Part shown: positions 36,822-43,265 of the stretch, one piece after another | How the letters are laid out: every line of letters begins with the position of its first letter | Position numbering within the stretch: position 1 is the first letter of the stretch | Origin: Bacteroidota bacterium | Lineage (GTDB): Bacteria > Bacteroidota > Bacteroidia > B-17B0 > Aurantibacillaceae | DNA: 43,265 nucleotides | Reading direction: 5' to 3' | Assembly (NCBI GenBank): GCA_021323535.1 | Contig: JAJONO010000038.1 | Span: forward strand, 1-43,265 | Program-made: the position numbers and the translations under genes | Notes under the pieces: generated by a model | The model's input: only the letters and a program-made list of their open reading frames with translations | Databases searched by the model: none | Told to the model about the DNA's origin: nothing

Positions 36822-36851
36822 CAAATGTATTATTTATAGCCGGAATTTAAA
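36822..36851 (-). promoter_or_regulatory. Candidate promoter of the flavoprotein gene
   Basis: TACATTTG (minus strand, 36829-36822) matches TAnnTTTG exactly, with TTTA 18 bases upstream. It leaves a leader of about 6 bases before the ATG at 36811. Confidence 0.45.
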
Positions 36852-36888
36852 TAATTTGCAAAAGATTGACTATCAATATAGTTGAGAA

Positions 36889-36919
36889 TTTTCAAATTAC
36901 AGGAAAATTCCTATTTTTG
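36889..36919 (+). promoter_or_regulatory. Candidate promoter of the pyrophosphatase gene
   Basis: TATTTTTG at 36912-36919 fits TAnnTTTG, with a TTTT -33 region 19 bases upstream. The ATG at 36942 follows after about 22 bases. It is divergent from the flavoprotein promoter in the same 130-base intergenic region. Confidence 0.5.
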
Positions 36920-36941
36920 CACCCCTATAATTGAAATTTAT

Positions 36942-39710
36942 ATGAACGAAAGTGTTATTTATTTAGTCCCTGTTCTTGGGATAATCGGATTGATAGTAAT
37001 GGCCATTAAATCGGCCTGGGTTAGTAAACAGGATGCAGGAGAAAAGAACATGCAGGAATTAGCAGGTTATATTGCTGATGGCGCAATGGCTTTCTTAAAA
37101 GCCGAATGGAAAGTGTTAAGTATTTTTGTTGTGTTTGCAGCAGCTTTACTCGCTTATTCAGGAACAATTCATGAAATTAATGGTAAGCATATCCACTCCA
37201 GCTGGATTATTTCCATAGCATTTATTATTGGTGCCGTGTTTTCTGCAACAGCAGGATATATTGGTATGAAAGTGGCTACCAAAGCTAACGTTCGTACAAC
37301 TCAGGCTGCGCGTACCAGTTTAAAACAGGCATTAAAAGTTTCTTTTACCGGTGGAACCGTGATGGGACTTGGTGTAGCAGGTTTAGCTGTATTAGGACTG
37401 GGCGGTTTATTCATTGCTTTTCTTGCCATCTTTGCCGGCCTTGGTGAAAATCAGGTAAAGACCGCGATTGAGGTATTAACCGGTTTCTCTTTAGGAGCTG
37501 AATCAATTGCGTTATTTGCACGTGTTGGTGGTGGTATTTATACCAAAGCTGCCGATGTTGGAGCTGACTTAGTGGGAAAAGTTGAAGCGGGAATTCCTGA
37601 AGACGATGTTCGTAACCCTGCTACTATTGCTGATAATGTAGGTGATAATGTAGGTGACGTTGCCGGTATGGGGGCCGACTTATTTGGTTCATACGTGGCA
37701 ACAATTCTTGCTACCATGGTATTGGGCCAGGAAATTGTTGTGGCTGATAAATTCGGCGGAATGTCGCCAATTCTTTTACCAATGGTTATCTGCGGTTTAG
37801 GAATTCTTTTCTCTATTGTTGGAACATGGTTCGTGACTATTAAAGATGAAAAATCAAATGTTCAGAATGCATTGAACATGGGTAACTGGTCATCGATGAT
37901 ACTTACCGTTATTGCTTCTTATTTTGTTGTTGATTATATGTTACCTGATGGAGAGATCACATTAAGAAGCTTCCATTTCACAAAAATGGGCGTGTTCATG
38001 GCTATTTTAGTTGGAACCGTTGTAGGCGCCATCATGAGTATCATTACTGAATATTATACAGCTATGGGTAAAAAACCTGTATTGTCTATCATTCAACAAT
38101 CTTCTACCGGTCATGCTACAAACATCATTGGAGGTTTATCAGTAGGTATGAAATCTACCGTTATTCCTATCCTTACTTTAGCAGGTGGTATTATGGGTTC
38201 TTATTATTTTGCAGGATTATACGGTGTGGCTATCGCAGCTGCGGGTATGATGGCAACAACAGCTATGCAATTAGCAATTGACGCTTTCGGACCAATTGCT
38301 GATAACGCGGGTGGTATTGCAGAAATGAGCCAGTTACCTCCGGAAGTACGTGAGCGTACCGATAACTTAGATGCTGTAGGTAACACAACCGCTGCTACAG
38401 GAAAAGGATTCGCTATTGCTTCGGCCGCATTAACTTCATTAGCTTTATTTGCAGCCTTTGTTGGAATTGCAGGAATTGACGCTATTAACATTTACAAAGC
38501 ACCAGTATTAGCGGGTTTATTTGTAGGTGGAATGATTCCGTTTATTTTCTCTGCACTTTGTATCCAGGCTGTTGGTAAAGCGGCAATGGACATGGTTCAG
38601 GAAGTTCGTCGCCAGTTCCGTGAAATTCCTGGAATTATGGAATACAAAGCAAAACCTGAATACGAAAAATGCGTTGCTATTTCAACCAAGGCTTCTATCC
38701 GCGAAATGATGATGCCGGGCGCTATTGCTTTAATTACGCCTGTAATTGTAGGATTTGTTTTTGGTCCTGAAGTATTAGGAGGTTTATTAGCAGGTGTTAC
38801 CGTATCGGGTGTGTTAATGGGAATTTTCCAGAGCAATGCCGGTGGTGCATGGGACAATGCAAAAAAATCATTCGAAAAAGGTGTTGTTATTAACGGAGAA
38901 ACATTCTACAAAAAATCGGAACCACACAAAGCATCTGTTACAGGTGATACAGTAGGTGACCCTTTCAAAGATACTTCTGGTCCTTCTATGAACATCCTCA
39001 TTAAATTAATGAGTATCGTTTCATTGGTAATTGCGCCTTACATTGCGTTGAATACAGCAGGCGGACATGATACTGTTGTAACTCAGGAAGTAATCAAATT
39101 AAACATTAACGGAACCGAATATTCTTTCAACTCAAAAGCACAGGCTGATAGCGCGATGGCTGCTATGACTGCTGCAAAAGATGTGAGTGAATTAAAAGGA
39201 AATTTCAAAGTTGACGGGGCTCACAGTTCAGTTGCATTCAGCATTAAACACATTGTAACAGATACACGTGGTACCATTAACATTGACAGCGGTTTTGTAA
39301 ACCTTGATAACGCTAACGGTCCTAAGATTTTTGTTCAGATGGATATGACCAGCTTAAACACTCAAAATTCATACCGCGACGATCATTTAAAGAAAGCTGA
39401 TTTCTTTGATGTTGAGAAAAACAAAAAAGCAAGCTTTACTGCTACTACAGTTGAGAAAAATCCTGAGCCAGGTAAATATGCTTACTTAGCAAAAGGAACT
39501 TTAACTATGAAAGGTATTACCAAAGACGCGGTTGTGAAATTTAACTACATTGGATTATCGCCACAGGAGTGGGAAGGTAAAAAAACAGATGTGGCAGGTT
39601 TTGAAGGTGAAACTGTTATTGACAGAACACAATTTAACATTGGCGAAGGCGGTGGATTAGGAAACGATGTAAGAATTGAAATTACATTAGAAGCAGGTCA
39701 GGCCAAATAA
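36942..39710 (+). CDS. hppA: Membrane-bound ion-translocating pyrophosphatase fused to a YceI domain
   Basis: The first 710 residues or so are a membrane pyrophosphatase that couples PPi hydrolysis to Na+ or H+ export. They hold the catalytic loop [11 protein letters not shown] (205-215), [17 protein letters not shown] (231-247) and about 16 membrane segments. Ala484 and Gly487 in [10 protein letters not shown] point to the K+-dependent class. After the last membrane helix (about 686-708) and a 45-residue linker comes a YceI-like lipid-binding domain (753-922: [28 protein letters not shown]). In family structures the C-terminus is periplasmic, which suits YceI. ATG at 36942 is chosen; the 20 codons upstream overlap the promoter. 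Confidence 0.9.
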   Translation: MNESVIYLVPVLGIIGLIVMAIKSAWVSKQDAGEKNMQELAGYIADGAMAFLKAEWKVLSIFVVFAAALLAYSGTIHEINGKHIHSSWIISIAFIIGAVFSATAGYIGMKVATKANVRTTQAARTSLKQALKVSFTGGTVMGLGVAGLAVLGLGGLFIAFLAIFAGLGENQVKTAIEVLTGFSLGAESIALFARVGGGIYTKAADVGADLVGKVEAGIPEDDVRNPATIADNVGDNVGDVAGMGADLFGSYVATILATMVLGQEIVVADKFGGMSPILLPMVICGLGILFSIVGTWFVTIKDEKSNVQNALNMGNWSSMILTVIASYFVVDYMLPDGEITLRSFHFTKMGVFMAILVGTVVGAIMSIITEYYTAMGKKPVLSIIQQSSTGHATNIIGGLSVGMKSTVIPILTLAGGIMGSYYFAGLYGVAIAAAGMMATTAMQLAIDAFGPIADNAGGIAEMSQLPPEVRERTDNLDAVGNTTAATGKGFAIASAALTSLALFAAFVGIAGIDAINIYKAPVLAGLFVGGMIPFIFSALCIQAVGKAAMDMVQEVRRQFREIPGIMEYKAKPEYEKCVAISTKASIREMMMPGAIALITPVIVGFVFGPEVLGGLLAGVTVSGVLMGIFQSNAGGAWDNAKKSFEKGVVINGETFYKKSEPHKASVTGDTVGDPFKDTSGPSMNILIKLMSIVSLVIAPYIALNTAGGHDTVVTQEVIKLNINGTEYSFNSKAQADSAMAAMTAAKDVSELKGNFKVDGAHSSVAFSIKHIVTDTRGTINIDSGFVNLDNANGPKIFVQMDMTSLNTQNSYRDDHLKKADFFDVEKNKKASFTATTVEKNPEPGKYAYLAKGTLTMKGITKDAVVKFNYIGLSPQEWEGKKTDVAGFEGETVIDRTQFNIGEGGGLGNDVRIEITLEAGQAK

Positions 39711-39771
39711 CCATAAAGCAGACCCGATATTCATAGGGACGCTTCATGATTATTCAAAAATATAATGGAAG

Positions 39772-39798
39772 CCCTCGCAGAAATGCGGGGGTTTTTTT
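39772..39798 (+). terminator. Rho-independent terminator after the pyrophosphatase-YceI gene
   Basis: CCCTCGCA, loop GAAA, TGCGGGGG forms an 8-bp stem with one G-U pair, followed by a run of seven T. It ends the hppA transcript before the next gene. Confidence 0.92.
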
Positions 39799-39831
39799 AT
39801 GAATTTAATTCATTAAATTCGTTATATACAA

Positions 39832-42800
39832 ATGAAAAAGATCATTCTTCTTATTCTTGTTATTGCTTTAAGTGAAACAAAAGCACAGCCCACTTTGTGG
39901 GGAACAACTCTTAACTCTTCCGGAGGTTTTGGAACTATTTTCAGTGTTCCTACTTCGAGTGTAAATTTAAGCACCCAATACACGTTTACTTATACCTCGC
40001 AGGGCGCGGAACCTGCTTATGAAAAACTGGTTCAAACACCTAATGGAAAATTTTACGGTGTAACATTTAGTGGCGGCAATAATGGCGTTGGAGTTCTTTA
40101 TGAATATGATGCTGTAGCGAATATCTATATTAAAAAAGTAGATTTTGGCGGCATTAGCAACGGAAATTATCCGGCTGGCCATCTGTTTCTTGCTTCGAAT
40201 GGAATGATATACGGGATGACCACGAATGGCGGGCTTAACAATTCAGGAATTTTATTTGAATACAATCCAACTACAAGCGTATTTACTAAGAAGATTGATT
40301 TTAATAACACACCTACAGGAAGTTTTCCGAACGGAGCTCTTATGCAAGCTACTAACGGTTCGCTTTATGGCATGACCGCTTACGGTGGAACCAATGGCAA
40401 CGGAACCTTATTCGAATATAATATTATCACTAACACGCTTACTAAACACATTGACTTTAACGGTGCCGCCATAGGTGCAGTGCCTTACGGAACATTAATG
40501 CAGGCGAGCAATGGTTTTATCTATGGCTTAACCACCAGCGGCGGAACCAGCGGCAATGGAACACTGTTTCAGTTTGATCCTACTAATAACACACTGCTTA
40601 AAAAATTTAATTTCAACGGTTCGGTAAGTCAGGCAAAAGGAAGTTTACCTTATGGCGCACTCGTGGAAGCTTCGAATGGAAAACTATACGGCATGGCTAA
40701 AAACGGAGGCATAAATAATTTCGGAACCTTGTTTGAATACAATCCTGCCAACGACAGCTGTTTAAAAAAACTAGACTTTAACGGCGGCAATGGCAAGTGG
40801 CCATTTGGTAGCCTGATTAACGCTACTACAGGGAAACTTTACGGAATGACCTGGCAAGGTGGAAACAGCAACAAGGGCCTGTTGTATCAATATGATGTTG
40901 CTACGAGCACTTATTCTGTGATTTACAATTTTGGTGCGGTTGGAGAATATCCCAATGGAACACCTATGCAGGCGCTAAACGGAAAACTTTACGGAGTTAC
41001 CGCCACAGGCGGATTAAAAAACAAAGGCGTGTTCTTTGAGTTCGATCTTACGCTGGGCACGTACGCCAAAAAGTTTGACTTTAACCATGCGCTTCATGGC
41101 GCCAATCCTTTTGGAGTTTTGTGTATGGCAAACAACAACAAAATGTACGGACTTACTTATGCCGGAGGAGAATATAACAACGGTGTATTGTATGAATACG
41201 ATTATGTTACACAAACATTTGCCAAGAAAGCCGACTTTAATGGAACACTTACAGGGATTAACCCTTCTGAAGGAGTTATACAAGCAGGAAACGGAAAACT
41301 TTATGGTTTAACCTATATGAGCGGAACAAATAATGGCGGTACTATTTTTGAATATGATATAAGCACGAATACACTCACAAAAAAAATTGACCTTGCAGGG
41401 GCAAGTGGTTCTAATCCGTATGGCAATTTACTGGAAGCGAGCAACGCGAAATTATATGGCCTTACCGTAGTTGGTGGAACAGCCAATGCGGGCGTTTTAT
41501 TTGAATATGATCCTGCAACGAATGTTTACACCAAGAAAATTGATTTTAATGGGGCTGTGAATGGCAGTGGTCCGCAGGGATCGTTAATGCAAGCTAGTAA
41601 TGGTAAACTGTATGGTATGACTTCGGCAGGAGGAAGCAATAATTTCGGAACTATTTTTGAATACAATATTACCGCCAATACACTTACCAAAAAGCTGGAT
41701 TTTAACGGAGCCGCCAATGGAAAACAACCATTTAATGACCTTGTAGAAGCCGGGAACGGAAAGTTATACGGACTAACTTATACAGGAGGGATAAACAACC
41801 ATGGGGTGTTATTTGAATTTGATCCCTCCAATGACGTTTACACAAAAAAATTTGATTTCAATAACAGCGTTACAGGTGGTTTCCCCACGGGAAAAATGAC
41901 ACTTGCCAGCAACGGTAAATTATATGGTAACACAGAAATTGGCGGATTAAACAACGCGGGCGTGCTGTTTGAATTTGACCCGGGCACGAGCGTTTATACC
42001 AAATTGATTGACTATAATACCAGCAACCCGGCAAACAACCTGATTGAATTCTGTGCAAATCCTTTAAGTGCAGGAACCATTACCGGAAGCACACAAATAT
42101 GTTCAGGATCAGGAGCCACCGTAAGTTTAGTAACTACCACAGTAAGCGGTGCCACATCTTATACATGGGGCCTGCCAGCAACAGCCAGTATTAGCGCCGG
42201 CGCGGGAAGTAACAGTATTACTATTGATGTGAGCACAACCGCGGCAGGAATTTACAGCATTACTACTGCAGGAACAAATACCTGCGGCGCTGGAACTCCA
42301 TCGCAAATTATTTTTACCATTAACCCTACTCCTACTCTGGGTATAAACAGTGGAAGCATTTGCATGGGCCAAAGTTTTACTTTACAAGCAACGGGTGCAA
42401 ATTCCTATACTTTACAGGGAGGGCAAACGGTTGTGAACCCAAATACTACCACATCTTATTCGCTGACTGGAGAAAGCTCTGAAGGATGTATTGCAGCAAG
42501 TACTGTGACTGCTACTGTTACCGTGAACGCTTTACCAACATTAACAGCAACATCAAACCAGTCTATCATTTGTGCCGGACAGAGCGCTACCCTTGAGGTG
42601 AATGGAGCCAATACTTATACATGGAGCAATGCGGTACAGGGAAACAGTATTGTTATTTCGCCGGCTGCCACTGTTATTTATACTGTAACAGGAACCGACG
42701 CGAATGGTTGCGAGGATACAACACAAATTACGCAAGCGGTTTCGCCTTGTACAGGAATCGAAACAAATTCAAATTCAGAAAATATTGTGAAACTATTTCC

Positions 42801-43005
42801 TAACCCTACTTCAGGAAAAATAATTATTGAGAGTCATAAAACATGTAAACTTGAAATTTATAACACAGTTGGAGAATTGATTTATACAGCAAGTATACAC
42901 GAAAAAATTAATGAGGTTGATCTGGGAGAAAAAGCTAAAGGACTTTATTATTTCAAAATGTGTGGAGGTTTTGGAACGAAGATTTTCAAAGTAGTTAAAG
43001 AATAG
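39832..43005 (+). CDS. Secreted 13-repeat GloVer-type protein with T9SS type A sorting domain
   Basis: This 1057-aa protein has a signal peptide to about TKAQP (residue 19). It carries 13 tandem repeats of about 50-52 aa between residues 55 and 735, each with the pattern NGKLYGMT..GG..N.G.LFEYD....Y.KK.DFNG. This matches the GloVer (TIGR03803-like) repeat found in secreted proteins. Two or three Ig-like or PKD-like domains follow (about 745-970, each with QICSG/SICMG/IICAG), then a type A sorting domain (KLFPNPTSGKIIIES ... GLYYFKMCGG). It is probably a surface-exposed repeat solenoid or propeller. The role is unknown. Confidence 0.9.
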   Translation: MKKIILLILVIALSETKAQPTLWGTTLNSSGGFGTIFSVPTSSVNLSTQYTFTYTSQGAEPAYEKLVQTPNGKFYGVTFSGGNNGVGVLYEYDAVANIYIKKVDFGGISNGNYPAGHLFLASNGMIYGMTTNGGLNNSGILFEYNPTTSVFTKKIDFNNTPTGSFPNGALMQATNGSLYGMTAYGGTNGNGTLFEYNIITNTLTKHIDFNGAAIGAVPYGTLMQASNGFIYGLTTSGGTSGNGTLFQFDPTNNTLLKKFNFNGSVSQAKGSLPYGALVEASNGKLYGMAKNGGINNFGTLFEYNPANDSCLKKLDFNGGNGKWPFGSLINATTGKLYGMTWQGGNSNKGLLYQYDVATSTYSVIYNFGAVGEYPNGTPMQALNGKLYGVTATGGLKNKGVFFEFDLTLGTYAKKFDFNHALHGANPFGVLCMANNNKMYGLTYAGGEYNNGVLYEYDYVTQTFAKKADFNGTLTGINPSEGVIQAGNGKLYGLTYMSGTNNGGTIFEYDISTNTLTKKIDLAGASGSNPYGNLLEASNAKLYGLTVVGGTANAGVLFEYDPATNVYTKKIDFNGAVNGSGPQGSLMQASNGKLYGMTSAGGSNNFGTIFEYNITANTLTKKLDFNGAANGKQPFNDLVEAGNGKLYGLTYTGGINNHGVLFEFDPSNDVYTKKFDFNNSVTGGFPTGKMTLASNGKLYGNTEIGGLNNAGVLFEFDPGTSVYTKLIDYNTSNPANNLIEFCANPLSAGTITGSTQICSGSGATVSLVTTTVSGATSYTWGLPATASISAGAGSNSITIDVSTTAAGIYSITTAGTNTCGAGTPSQIIFTINPTPTLGINSGSICMGQSFTLQATGANSYTLQGGQTVVNPNTTTSYSLTGESSEGCIAASTVTATVTVNALPTLTATSNQSIICAGQSATLEVNGANTYTWSNAVQGNSIVISPAATVIYTVTGTDANGCEDTTQITQAVSPCTGIETNSNSENIVKLFPNPTSGKIIIESHKTCKLEIYNTVGELIYTASIHEKINEVDLGEKAKGLYYFKMCGGFGTKIFKVVKE

Positions 43006-43020
43006 AACCTCGCACGCACG

Positions 43021-43145
43021 CCGCGGCGGATCATGAATTAACATGAATCTGTGCGTCCAGGTTCTGACGCGAATGGCGCGGATTGACGCAAATCTGTGTA
43101 GTTAGGTTAGACACGAATTTCACGAATTGACACGAATCTGCGCTT
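43021..43145. repeat. Three degenerate tandem units of about 44 bases
   Basis: Units start near 43021, 43066 and 43110. Copies two and three read GACGCGAATGGCGCGGATTG and GACACGAATTTCACGAATTG at their 5' ends, and all end in AATCTGTG or AATCTGCG. The copies differ mostly by A/G exchange at the same positions. They lie between convergent genes and contain no ORF. Confidence 0.75.
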
Positions 43146-43148
43146 AAC

Positions 43149-43265
43149 TTATTCCTTACATTCCATCACTTCGTTATTCAATAATCCAATGTTTGCTTTT
43201 ACAATAGCCTCTACCTGATTGTTATTATAAAACACAAATTTGTTTTCATAGCCAAGGAACTTGAG
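43149..43265 (-). CDS. 3' end of an unidentified minus-strand gene
   Basis: The minus strand is open from the window edge to a TAA at 43151-43149 and encodes 38 residues (ending NNEVMECKE). The composition is protein-like and the reading frame is compatible with a gene starting outside the window. The fragment is too short to identify. Confidence 0.45.
   Translation of the reverse strand, partial: LKFLGYENKFVFYNNNQVEAIVKANIGLLNNEVMECKE

Noticed and set aside
43021-43145. Possible CRISPR array at the right end
   Set aside because: Only three degenerate units with no constant repeat and no distinct spacers; no cas gene nearby.

Overview
The window (about 40% GC by eye) comes from a member of the Bacteroidota, probably an environmental flavobacterium- or sphingobacterium-like lineage. 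The evidence is type IX secretion (T9SS) sorting domains of both type A and type B, a PorE-like TPR/beta-propeller protein, a RemB/Wzi-like outer-membrane barrel, BshC of bacillithiol synthesis, DUF3098 next to uppP and ftsX, and several promoter candidates of the TAnnTTTG type used by the Bacteroidota primary sigma factor. I see no rRNA, tRNA, CRISPR array, transposase, integrase or phage gene. No gene-free stretch exceeds 300 bases.

Layout. 1-6.6 kb (+): cobalamin adenosyltransferase overlapping a PaaI-type thioesterase, a His-rich exported protein, a thiolase, a PorE-like protein, uracil phosphoribosyltransferase and BshC. 6.9-9.0 kb (+): two tandem T9SS type A cargo paralogues. 9.0-10.3 kb (+): a Cys-less SCO-like protein overlapping a canonical SCO lipoprotein. 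10.4-14.5 kb (-): two tandem DUF4369/DUF5106/thioredoxin paralogues and a PF10023-type membrane metallopeptidase, divergent from a conserved exported protein. 15.8-20.2 kb (-): a giant type B T9SS protein and a small exported companion. 20.4-22.5 kb (-): DUF3098, UppP and FtsX. 22.6-28.9 kb (+): GDP-fucose synthesis (Gmd, Fcl), RemB/Wzi-like barrel, WecA/MraY-type sugar-phosphate transferase and TolC-family protein. 29.0-32.2 kb (-): DUF4349 lipoprotein and an RprXY-like two-component system. 32.3-35.3 kb: two convergent soluble histidine kinases (V4R plus HisKA_2; PAS-PAS plus HisKA_3). 35.3-36.8 kb (-): a dihydrolipoamide-dehydrogenase-like flavoprotein without its redox cysteines. 36.9-39.7 kb (+): membrane pyrophosphatase fused to a YceI domain. 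39.8-43.0 kb (+): a 13-repeat GloVer-type T9SS protein. The last 117 bases hold the 3' end of a minus-strand gene.

How the genes work together. Most are chromosomal housekeeping and cell-surface functions. The Gmd/Fcl/barrel/WecA block looks like part of a surface glycan or gliding-associated pathway, with UppP on the neighbouring divergent operon recycling the undecaprenyl carrier. Secreted T9SS proteins are numerous.

The most unusual points are: (1) the pyrophosphatase-YceI fusion; (2) the flavoprotein lacking the CxxxxC disulfide but carrying a C-terminal Cys cluster; (3) at least eight structured intergenic elements, each made of short-period degenerate units and most arranged as two inverted arms; (4) one such element that appears to supply the start codon and signal peptide of the RemB/Wzi-like gene. 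No obvious defence system or biosynthetic cluster was found.
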